Shown: piece by piece, positions 1 to 7,141 of the stretch
How positions within the stretch are numbered: position 1 is the stretch's first letter
Layout of the letters: each line of letters starts with the position of its first letter
NCBI GenBank assembly: GCA_938008665.1
Contig: CALLKA010000090.1
Span: 1 to 7,712, forward strand
Length of the DNA: 7,712 bases
Reading direction: 5' to 3'
Source: an uncultured Bacteroidota bacterium
GTDB taxonomy: Bacteria; Bacteroidota; Bacteroidia; Chitinophagales; Chitinophagaceae
Notes under the pieces: generated by a model
What the model was told of the DNA's origin: nothing
Seen by the model: the letters and a program-made list of their open reading frames with translations, nothing else
Database searches by the model: none
Program-made: the position numbers and the translations under genes

Positions 1-153
1 CCGGCGAAATTGATGTATGTAATTTAATTTTAATTGATCCGGCGGCGACATCGTATTCCACACACCAATCTATATTTTACTATGACTAAAAAATTAGTAT
101 ATTTAGTTAGATAAAGTTGCCCATTTATAATTACCATCATAAACGATATATCT

Positions 154-2868
154 ATGGAAATGCTAGCTAAAAAGAATCACTTGTTATCAAGTATCCTCAT
201 TATTATAATGGCTGCTTGTAATAGCAATAGCTATACACCTCCAAACGTTGCATTCACCATGGATGAATCCATGTTACCAGCATATGAAAAAGACATTGAC
301 CACAAAGGAATACTAAACACCATCCAACACAATCAAGAAGAAGCCTTTATGGATGGAAAAAAAATATACAATAGTAATTGTATTAATTGCCATGGCACAC
401 CCAAACAGGAAGGTTCCTTACCTACTGCATTCAAATATTGGAAGGATCAATTTAAAGTTGGTAAAGATCCCTATGCCATATACCAAACTTTAACGCGAGG
501 TTATGGTGGAATGCCTCCTCAAACGGCATTAACACCTACTGAAAAATACAATGTCATTCAATATATTAGAGAAGAATTTATTTTGAAACAAAATAAAGCG
601 GCCTACTTTAATATTGATTCAAATTACTTAGCAAGCTTACATGTTGGTAAATCCAAAGGGCCGAGTAGCATTAAAAAAGAAGGTTGGCTAGAAATGGATT
701 ATGGAAATTTTTTAATTAATACCTATGAATTAGTTGAAGCCAATGCAAAACCTAGAGAAATCTCAGGCGCCCCTTCCCCATTAAAAGATGAAAACTTGGT
801 GAATGCCAATTTTGCATACAAAGGAATTGCGGTTCGTTTAGATGAAGGCCAAGGTGGCATTGCCGCAGGTAAGGCTTGGATGATATTTGATCATGATTTG
901 ATGCGTATCGCAGGCGCATGGACGGGGAAAGGTTTTATTGATTGGGAAGGAATTCTTTTTAATGGGCAACATAATATTTCACCCCGCACTATTGGTGAAC
1001 TTCAATATGCAACACCAGTAAGTCCAAGTTGGGCAAACCCCGAAAATGGTTCATTTGTTGATCCGCGTTTTAAAGCAGTAGATAATAGAAGATTTGGGCC
1101 ATTACCTCGAACTTGGGCACAGTATAAAGGGCTTTATCACTATCAGGACAAACTTATCATATCCTATAGCGTGGGTAATTCATCGGTACTTGAAAAACTA
1201 TCATTAGAAGGCACTACTGAAATGCCCATTTTTGCACGCACATTAAATGTGTCTGCTTCAACCACCAAATTAAAAATGAGGGTTGCACCCATCAATACTC
1301 ATGTTGCGCTTATAGGCACTGATGCTGAAATAAAAAAAGAAAGTGGATTTTTTGTACTAAATATTCCAGCAGCTAAAAAGATTAACATTAAACTATTAAT
1401 TGCCAATCAGAAAATTAAAAATTTTGATGCAATAACAAAAACATCACAAAAACCAGAAAACCTTTTAGTATATACCAATGGAGGCAAACCACAATATGCC
1501 CAAAAATTAATTACGAAAATTACCAAAGGGAATCAATCTGGTGCATTTAAAGTTGATAGAATGGAACTCCCCTACCAAAGCCCATGGAAAAATCAAATGC
1601 GGTTAAGTGGTATTGATTTTTTGGCAGACAGAAATAAAGCAGTCATATGTTCCACGGATGGTGATGTATGGTTAGTTGAAGGTGTTCTTCAACAAGAAGG
1701 AAAATTAACTTGGAGACGAATTGCTTCGGGTTTATTTCAGCCTTTAGGTATTAAAATAGTTGATAAGAAAATTTATGTTACCTGCCGCGATCAACTTGTA
1801 AAATTGCATGATCTTAATGGGGATGAAGAAATTGATTATTATGAAAGTTTTAATAGCGATCATCAAGTAACCAATCATTTTCATGAATTTGCTATGGGCC
1901 TTCAAACAGATAAAGAAGGAAATTTTTACTATGCGAAAAGTGCCAGACACGCAAGGCGTGCACTAGTACCACAACATGGTACCCTACTTAAGGTATCTAA
2001 AGATGGCCAAGAAACGAGCATTGTTGCGCATGGCTTCAGGGCAGCCAACGGGGTATGTATTAATCCTGATGGAAGTTTTATTGTTACAGACCAAGAAGGT
2101 CACTGGAATCCAATGAATAGAATTAATTGGGTAACTCCGACCAATAAATTTTACGGGAATATGTACGCATATAATCCGTCATCAGATAGCTCAGATACTG
2201 GCATGGAACCACCCTTGACCTGGGTAGAAAGAGATATTGATCGCTCCCCTTCTGAATTACTTTGGGTGGATAGTAAGGCCTGGGGGCCACTCAATGGAAG
2301 CTTACTTAGTTTTTCATACGGTTATGGTAAAGTATTTATTGTACCCCATGAAAAAATTGGCAATCAAATGCAAGGGGGTGTTTTTGAGTTACCTATCCCA
2401 ACTTTTTCAACTGGCGTAATGCGTGGGAGATTTAATTCAGGTGACGGTCAATTATATGCATGTGGCTTATCTGCATGGGGATCAGCGCAACCGGAATTAG
2501 GTGGATTTTATCGCATTAGATATAATGGCGAAAAAACGATTGTACCATTATCACTACATGTTTTGGCTAATGGCATTCGTATTAAATTCTCCCATGAATT
2601 AAATAAAAAAAATGTAGAAGATATTACATCTTATGAAGTGCAAACTTGGGATTTAAAAAGGTCAAGAAAATATGGCTCTGATCATTACAATACAAAAGCG
2701 CTTCTTGTTAAAAATGCAACTTTAAGTAAAGATAGAAAAGAGATATTCCTAACTATCATGGATGTAAAACCGACGAATGTTATGGAGGTAAAATTCCAAT
2801 TTTTAGATAACACAGGGAAGCCAGTTAAAGGACTCATTCAAAATACCATTAATCAAATTGGAAAGTAA
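154..2868 (+). CDS. Cytochrome c / DUF6797 / beta-propeller fusion lipoprotein
   Basis: A 904-residue envelope protein, probably an electron-transferring partner or dehydrogenase in sugar oxidation; its substrate is unknown. Seen: a lipoprotein signal with lipobox MAAC (lipidated Cys22); a mono-heme c-type cytochrome domain at about 60-145 with CINCH at 76-80 and a likely axial Met120 in GGMPPQ; a DUF6797-like region at about 175-455 (GGIAAGKAWMIFDHDLMR, then WTGKGFIDWEGI); a propeller of the sorbosone/glucose dehydrogenase type at about 475-795 (LSGIDFL, STDGDVWL, HFHEFAMGLQ, ANGVCINPDGSF, TDQEGHW); and a beta-rich C-terminal domain at about 797-900. No acidic export signal follows Cys22, so the periplasmic face of a membrane is more likely than the cell surface. 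Met1 and Met3 are both usable starts; neither has a clear ribosome binding site. The stop lies 9 nt from that of the convergent GH20 gene. Similar fusions are known in Bacteroidota and Planctomycetes, where their biochemistry is poorly defined. Domain identities are confident, the role is not. Confidence 0.88.
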   Translation: MEMLAKKNHLLSSILIIIMAACNSNSYTPPNVAFTMDESMLPAYEKDIDHKGILNTIQHNQEEAFMDGKKIYNSNCINCHGTPKQEGSLPTAFKYWKDQFKVGKDPYAIYQTLTRGYGGMPPQTALTPTEKYNVIQYIREEFILKQNKAAYFNIDSNYLASLHVGKSKGPSSIKKEGWLEMDYGNFLINTYELVEANAKPREISGAPSPLKDENLVNANFAYKGIAVRLDEGQGGIAAGKAWMIFDHDLMRIAGAWTGKGFIDWEGILFNGQHNISPRTIGELQYATPVSPSWANPENGSFVDPRFKAVDNRRFGPLPRTWAQYKGLYHYQDKLIISYSVGNSSVLEKLSLEGTTEMPIFARTLNVSASTTKLKMRVAPINTHVALIGTDAEIKKESGFFVLNIPAAKKINIKLLIANQKIKNFDAITKTSQKPENLLVYTNGGKPQYAQKLITKITKGNQSGAFKVDRMELPYQSPWKNQMRLSGIDFLADRNKAVICSTDGDVWLVEGVLQQEGKLTWRRIASGLFQPLGIKIVDKKIYVTCRDQLVKLHDLNGDEEIDYYESFNSDHQVTNHFHEFAMGLQTDKEGNFYYAKSARHARRALVPQHGTLLKVSKDGQETSIVAHGFRAANGVCINPDGSFIVTDQEGHWNPMNRINWVTPTNKFYGNMYAYNPSSDSSDTGMEPPLTWVERDIDRSPSELLWVDSKAWGPLNGSLLSFSYGYGKVFIVPHEKIGNQMQGGVFELPIPTFSTGVMRGRFNSGDGQLYACGLSAWGSAQPELGGFYRIRYNGEKTIVPLSLHVLANGIRIKFSHELNKKNVEDITSYEVQTWDLKRSRKYGSDHYNTKALLVKNATLSKDRKEIFLTIMDVKPTNVMEVKFQFLDNTGKPVKGLIQNTINQIGK

Positions 2869-2877
2869 GTTAACGCG

Positions 2878-4482
2878 CTACTTTAAATCCACATTGCAAT
2901 AATTTATTTTCAATGCATCCATGACAGGAATGTGCTTTTTTACTCGATCCGAAAAAGCAACATAATTTTTTGGACGTTTGGGTGACCATCCTATTTCAGC
3001 CAAGGCCAATGCTCTTGGGAACGTCATATATTCCGCATAAGCCGGTGTTCCAATATATTCAGTCCATAAATTAGCTTGTACACCTACAATATGTTTTGCT
3101 TCTGCTTCCGTTAATTCTGGTAAATCAGGTTCAAAGGAATAACATTTCGATAACGGTAAATTACCGCCAATGGCCAATGGTTGTGTTTTAGGATCTGCTT
3201 GATAATAATCCAAATAGAAAAAATTATTTGGCGACATCACTACATCATGGTTTAATTTTGCTGCCTCTATACCTCCTGCAGTACCTCTCCATGACATCAC
3301 CATTGCATTTGGCGAAAGTCCTCCTTCTAAAATTTCATCCCATCCTAGCATCTTTTTACCTTTGGACGTAATAAATTTATCTATCCTTCCAATAAAATAA
3401 CTTTGTAGTTCATGCTCATCTTTCAATTTCAATTTTTTAATTAAATCCTGACAAAACCTACTTTCTTTCCATTGTTTTTTAGGACACTCATCTCCACCAA
3501 TGTGTATATATTGACCAGGAAATAAAGCCATCACTTCCGTAAGTATATCCTGCATAACTGTAAAAGTTTCCTCACGTGGACATAAAACATCTTCAGATAC
3601 CCCCCATTTTGTAGCCACTTCATAAATTTTATCTGGATTGCAACCCAATTGCGGATAGGCTGCTAACAATGCTTGAGAATGTCCTGGCATTTCTATTTCA
3701 GGAATGATGGTAACGAATTTTTTTGAAGCATAGGCTACCACTTCCTTAATATCATTCTGCGTATAAAAACCACCATAAGGTGTTTTGTCAAATTTCATAT
3801 CCTTATATGCGCCCACCATACTCTCTTTTCTAATGGAACTGATACTAGTCAATAAAGGATATTTTTTAATTTCAATTCTCCAGCCTTGGTCTTCTGTTAA
3901 ATGCCAATGAAATGTATTTAATTTATATACTGCCATTAAATCAATATAGCGTTTAATAAAATCGACAGAATAAAAATGCCTGCCCGCATCCAACATTAAA
4001 CCACGATAACTGAATCGAGGCGCATCCGCCACTTGGCAAGCCGGCACTGTTGCTATTATATTTGACTTTACCGCTGTATAAACTTGTGCAGGCATTAATT
4101 GAAACAAGGATTGCATTGCATAAAAAGCACCTTTTCCATTTTTGGATTGAATGGTAATATTTTTAGTAGTAATATTTAATTGATACGCTTCATCACCCAA
4201 TTGGTCATTTTGCACAAAATAAATACCAGTTGATTTTAAAGAACCAGCTTTGACAGACAATACAATATCAAAGGAAGCATTTAATTGCTCAGCAAGCATT
4301 TTAGCAACCGATGAAATGTCATTATCCTTAGCGATTACTGTAATAGCCGTATTTGACTTAAATGAATACACACCAGTAGCAGGTATTAATTTTTGTGGTT
4401 CAGGGATGATTGTATACTGATTTTGTGAAAAAGCAGTTACTGAAACACAGGCAACTAGTAAGGATAAGATAAATGATTTCAT
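2878..4482 (-). CDS. GH20 beta-N-acetylhexosaminidase, exported
   Basis: Exo-acting glycosidase that removes terminal beta-linked GlcNAc or GalNAc by substrate-assisted catalysis. The 534 residues start with a signal peptide (MKSFILSLLVACVSVTAFSQ) probably cut before Gln20, giving a periplasmic enzyme. An N-terminal GH20b-like domain (about 22-150, starting IIPEPQKL) precedes the TIM-barrel (about 155-500). Visible barrel signatures are GLMLDAGRHF with substrate-binding Arg168, FHWHLTEDQGWRIEIKKYP at 191-209, PEIEMPGHS at 261-269, HIGGDE at 327-332 with the catalytic Asp331-Glu332 pair, MSWRG at 396-400 and NLWTEY at 471-476. Length and motif order are normal for the family and nothing is missing. 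An LVAC tetrapeptide at 9-12 mimics a lipobox but lies too near the N-terminus and is followed by more hydrophobic residues. The gene is transcribed away from the DUF1080 gene, with a Bacteroidota-type promoter candidate just upstream. Its preferred glycan cannot be read from sequence; the adjacent sulfatases suggest sulfated amino-sugar chains. Confidence 0.95.
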   Translation of the reverse strand: MKSFILSLLVACVSVTAFSQNQYTIIPEPQKLIPATGVYSFKSNTAITVIAKDNDISSVAKMLAEQLNASFDIVLSVKAGSLKSTGIYFVQNDQLGDEAYQLNITTKNITIQSKNGKGAFYAMQSLFQLMPAQVYTAVKSNIIATVPACQVADAPRFSYRGLMLDAGRHFYSVDFIKRYIDLMAVYKLNTFHWHLTEDQGWRIEIKKYPLLTSISSIRKESMVGAYKDMKFDKTPYGGFYTQNDIKEVVAYASKKFVTIIPEIEMPGHSQALLAAYPQLGCNPDKIYEVATKWGVSEDVLCPREETFTVMQDILTEVMALFPGQYIHIGGDECPKKQWKESRFCQDLIKKLKLKDEHELQSYFIGRIDKFITSKGKKMLGWDEILEGGLSPNAMVMSWRGTAGGIEAAKLNHDVVMSPNNFFYLDYYQADPKTQPLAIGGNLPLSKCYSFEPDLPELTEAEAKHIVGVQANLWTEYIGTPAYAEYMTFPRALALAEIGWSPKRPKNYVAFSDRVKKHIPVMDALKINYCNVDLK

Positions 4483-4502
4483 AGGTTTTGATATTTACAT
4501 AA

Positions 4503-4533
4503 CAATATTAATTAATTTAACTGTGATTACAAG
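4503..4533 (-). promoter_or_regulatory. Candidate Bacteroidota-type promoter for the GH20 gene
   Basis: Reading the minus strand, CTTG (4533-4530) is followed after exactly 19 nt by TAATATTG (4510-4503), which matches the Bacteroidota -7 consensus TAnnTTTG at all but one fixed position, with the expected TTG at -33. Transcription would begin about 15-20 nt before the GH20 start codon, leaving a short leader. The surrounding DNA is very AT-rich, so chance matches are possible. Confidence 0.4.
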
Positions 4534-4579
4534 TCATTTAATGAATATAATAGCTGCGTCCCTTCTTTCTTGAAATAAA

Positions 4580-4623
4580 TTGATAAACAGTTGATAACTA
4601 CGGCAAAATGTATTAATTTAATA
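4580..4623. promoter_or_regulatory. Direct repeat and palindrome in the divergent region, possible operator
   Basis: Two TTGATAA copies start at 4580 and 4591, 11 nt apart, which is about one helical turn. They are followed by a perfect 6+1+6 inverted repeat, TATTAA-T-TTAATA, at 4611-4623. Both lie between the divergent GH20 and DUF1080 starts, 41-84 bp before the DUF1080 ATG. Such spacing suits binding of a regulator to one face of the DNA, but AT-rich intergenic DNA produces such repeats by chance. No convincing TAnnTTTG promoter for the DUF1080 gene was found here; the best is a weak TTG-N20-TAATTTAA beginning at 4591. Confidence 0.22.
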
Positions 4624-4663
4624 CTCCTAATTATAAAGTTTTATCCATTTAACTACTTGAATT

Positions 4664-5521
4664 ATGAAAGTTTTATTCGCTTTATCCCTATTATGCGCAA
4701 CCTCTGTCATGGGACAGAAATCAACCGTGGAAGCATGGGAAACCATGTTTAATGGCAAGGATTTAACTGGATGGACACCCAAAATTAGGTATGCAAAGTC
4801 TGGTGAAAATGTTAAAAATACGTTTCGAGTAGTAGATGAAAAATTGGTAGTTAGTTATGACCAATATGATACTTTTAATGAGCAATTTGGACATTTATTT
4901 TATAATAAAAAGTTCAGCTATTACCGCATTAAATTACAATACCGCTTTACAGGCGATCAAGCCAAAGATGGCCCAGGTTGGGCATATAGAAATAGTGGCA
5001 TCATGATTCATGGACAAACTCCTGAATCCATCGGCAAGGATCAGGACTTTCCCGTATCCATTGAAGTTCAGTTATTGGGAGGCAATGGCAAGGAAAAACG
5101 CACTACCTGTAACCTATGTACGCCTGGAACAAATGTAGTGATGAATGGTAAAGTGTTTACACCCCATTGTATTAATTCCACTTCAGATACTTATCATGGT
5201 GATCAATGGGTTAATGCAGAAGTGATTGTATTAGGTGATTCAATTGTACAACATTTTGCCAATGATAAAATGGTGTTGTCATATGAAAAGCCGCAAATTG
5301 GCGGCGGTAATGTAAGTGGTCAGGAAAATATTTTTGGCACCAGTGGCCAATTATTAACAGAAGGAACTATTTCATTACAAAGTGAAAGTCATCCTGTTGA
5401 ATTTAAAAGTATTAAAATTTTAAATTTAGAGGGTTGTATGGATCCAACAGCTAAAAATTATAAAACCTACTTTATAAAATCAAAACCAAGCGATTGTCGT
5501 TATTCTAAAAAAGAGAAATAG
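4664..5521 (+). CDS. DUF1080 (3-keto-disaccharide hydrolase-type) exported protein with C-terminal Cys tail
   Basis: A 285-residue secreted protein of the DUF1080 family (concanavalin/GH16-like beta-sandwich). Characterised relatives cleave glycosidic bonds of 3-keto-glycosides. Seen: signal peptide MKVLFALSLLCATSVMG cut before Gln18; the family opening MFNGKDLTGW at 28-37; RNSGIMIHGQ at 109-118; PVSIEVQLLGG at 130-140 with likely active-site Glu134 and Gln136; NLCTPGTNVVMNGK at 150-163; and a closing GTISLQSESHPVEFKSIKIL at 234-253. Cys152 and Cys169 probably form a disulfide and Cys149 is extra. After the domain, residues 257-280 form a small module, GCMDPTAKNY...CRY, bracketed by Cys258 and Cys278. 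The gene has its own upstream region and ends 5 nt from the convergent sulfatase stop. The context suggests work on a periplasmic oxidised oligosaccharide; the oxidising enzyme is not in the window. The family call is firm, the exact reaction is inferred. Confidence 0.92.
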   Translation: MKVLFALSLLCATSVMGQKSTVEAWETMFNGKDLTGWTPKIRYAKSGENVKNTFRVVDEKLVVSYDQYDTFNEQFGHLFYNKKFSYYRIKLQYRFTGDQAKDGPGWAYRNSGIMIHGQTPESIGKDQDFPVSIEVQLLGGNGKEKRTTCNLCTPGTNVVMNGKVFTPHCINSTSDTYHGDQWVNAEVIVLGDSIVQHFANDKMVLSYEKPQIGGGNVSGQENIFGTSGQLLTEGTISLQSESHPVEFKSIKILNLEGCMDPTAKNYKTYFIKSKPSDCRYSKKEK

Positions 5522-5526
5522 CAAAT

Positions 5527-7092
5527 TTAATCCGCTTTATTTTTTCCTTTGACAAAAACTTTTACGCCATTCTGCTTTGTCCAGAGCTCATATTCTGCAA
5601 TCATTTCATTTAATAATGTAGTATTGGTTTTGGCTAAATTGTTGGATTCTGTCAAATCCATTGACATATCATATAATTCCCAGGCGGCATCTTCCACATC
5701 CTTAACTATTTTCCAATTACCTTTTCGCATCGCCTTATTTCCCACATGTTCCCAAAAATAAGTTTCTGGTTGCATGGCTTTGCCATTCCATAAATAACTT
5801 AAACTTTGACCGGGTAAATTATTATTTGGAACGCCTGCTAATTCTAAACTTGTAGGTAATAAATCAATGATATGGCCTACGCCCTCGTTAAATCCTGTCT
5901 TAGCTTTAATTTTTGCAGGCCATTGTATTATGCAAGGCGTTATCATACCACCTTCATGCATAAATTTTTTGTACTTTCTGAATGGCGTATTGGAAACATT
6001 GGCCCAAGGATAATCATACGTTACATAAGAACCTTTCGCTCCAATAGGCACATTTTTATCATTGAAATTACGACCATCCACATTTTCAGCACAGCCCCCA
6101 TTATCAGACATAAAAACAATAAGCGTATTATCATATTGGTTGTTTGCTTTTAAAGTAGCAATCAATCGACCAATATTTTGATCCATACGATCAACCATTG
6201 CAGCATATACAGCCATTTTTCTTACCCATTGTTTTTTATCAGCAACCTTATCCCAATCTTCAATATCAGCTGGCCTTTCGGTTAATTGATAACGTTTGTC
6301 AATTAAACCTAACTGAATCATTTTTTTATAGCGATTCGTTCTTGTTACATCCCAACCTTGTTCATATAATTTTTGATATTTCGCAATATCTTGTTCATAC
6401 GCATGAATCGGAAAATGTGGCGCAGTATAAGCTACGTATAAAAAAAAGGGATTCGCAGCATGTTGTTTTTTTTGATCATTTAAATATTGAATCGCATAAG
6501 ATGTAAACGCATCCGTTAAATAAAAACTATCCTTAGGTATTTCAAATTCCTTATCATCTAAAACAATATGACGTTTCCCTATTTCTTGTGGAATAATTTC
6601 ATAATAGCTAGATGCCCCTGAAATCAAACCAAAGTAATGCTCAAAGCCTCTCGTTAATGGCCAATGTTGTGCGCGTTCCCCTACATGCCACTTCCCTGTC
6701 ATATAGGTATTATAACCATTTGCTTTCAAGGTTTCCGCAATGGTTGGATACTTTGGATCTAAATAACCCTGGTAAGTTCCTGTTTGTAGGGGTGCAGTTT
6801 CTGGGCTGACCATTTCACCCATTCCTACTGTATGTGGAAACTGCCCAGTTAATAAGGAGGCCCTTGTTGGGCAACATCTTGCATTATTATAAAAACTTCG
6901 AAGCTTAATTCCATTGGCAGCTATCTTATCCAAATTAGGTGTTTTAATTTCACTTCCGTAGCATCCAATATCAGAATAACCCATATCATCCGCCAATATA
7001 TAAATGATATTAGGTCGTTGAGGTATGGTATCATTGGCGCTTGCAAATAGGGATAAGAATAAAAAAATAAAAAGCAATGATTTACTTTTCAT
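5527..7092 (-). CDS. Cys-type (FGly) arylsulfatase, S1 family, exported
   Basis: Hydrolyses sulfate esters, here probably on glycan fragments in the periplasm. The chosen start (ATG at 7092-7090, 521 residues) begins directly at a signal peptide, MKSKSLLFIFLFLSLFASA. An in-frame ATG at 7131 would add 13 residues ahead of it and is less likely. Numbered from 7092: calcium-binding Asp35-Asp36 in ILADDMGY; the sulfatase signature CCPTRASLLTG with Cys73 as the residue converted to formylglycine; TGKWHVG with Lys134 and His136; APHFP with His226; SDNGG with Asp330-Asn331; and a Lys-rich FRKYKKF loop with Lys376. The NARCCPTR context and length resemble the arylsulfatase A/AtsA-like group (S1_4), an assignment made by eye. 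All core catalytic residues are present. It lies 49 nt downstream of a second sulfatase on the same strand, so co-transcription is likely. Activation requires a formylglycine-generating enzyme (anSME or FGE) encoded elsewhere. Confidence 0.94.
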   Translation of the reverse strand: MKSKSLLFIFLFLSLFASANDTIPQRPNIIYILADDMGYSDIGCYGSEIKTPNLDKIAANGIKLRSFYNNARCCPTRASLLTGQFPHTVGMGEMVSPETAPLQTGTYQGYLDPKYPTIAETLKANGYNTYMTGKWHVGERAQHWPLTRGFEHYFGLISGASSYYEIIPQEIGKRHIVLDDKEFEIPKDSFYLTDAFTSYAIQYLNDQKKQHAANPFFLYVAYTAPHFPIHAYEQDIAKYQKLYEQGWDVTRTNRYKKMIQLGLIDKRYQLTERPADIEDWDKVADKKQWVRKMAVYAAMVDRMDQNIGRLIATLKANNQYDNTLIVFMSDNGGCAENVDGRNFNDKNVPIGAKGSYVTYDYPWANVSNTPFRKYKKFMHEGGMITPCIIQWPAKIKAKTGFNEGVGHIIDLLPTSLELAGVPNNNLPGQSLSYLWNGKAMQPETYFWEHVGNKAMRKGNWKIVKDVEDAAWELYDMSMDLTESNNLAKTNTTLLNEMIAEYELWTKQNGVKVFVKGKNKAD

Positions 7093-7141
7093 GAATGAAT
7101 ATATTTTTAGGGAACTATTTTGATGAACCATAATTGTTGTA

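Noticed and set aside
1..44. CCGGCG at 1-6 and again at 39-44, with ATTGAT at 9-14 and 33-38, as a possible repeat or attachment site.
   Set aside because: The copies are 6 bp with no extended identity and no integrase or element nearby; this is most simply chance.
1..89. Short edge reading frames: a plus frame open from 3 to a TAA at 87-89, and a minus frame from an ATG at 51-49 running off the left edge (MSPPDQLKLNYIHQFRR).
   Set aside because: Both are under 30 codons in the window, neither is recognisable, and they contradict each other. One could be the edge of a real neighbour, but the sequence shown cannot decide.
71..119. Promoter-like TATATTTA (98-105) and TAAAGTTG (112-119) ahead of the cytochrome fusion gene.
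   Set aside because: Neither has a proper TTG at the -33 spacing, and similar strings are expected in such AT-rich DNA.
1744..1950. Minus-strand open frame inside the propeller region of the cytochrome fusion gene.
   Set aside because: It is antisense to an intact conserved gene and resembles no known protein; its hydrophobic, Ile/Phe-rich translation is the usual result of reading AT-rich coding DNA backwards.
4447..4458. LVAC at residues 9-12 of the GH20 protein as a lipobox.
   Set aside because: The signal would be only 11 residues long and the sequence after Cys stays hydrophobic, ending in a normal AFS-Q cleavage context; a cleaved signal peptide fits better.
5872..6809. Several plus-strand open frames (5872-6153, 6198-6506, 6612-6809) opposite the arylsulfatase.
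   Set aside because: They lie wholly within a well-conserved sulfatase gene with intact motifs and have no family features or start signals.
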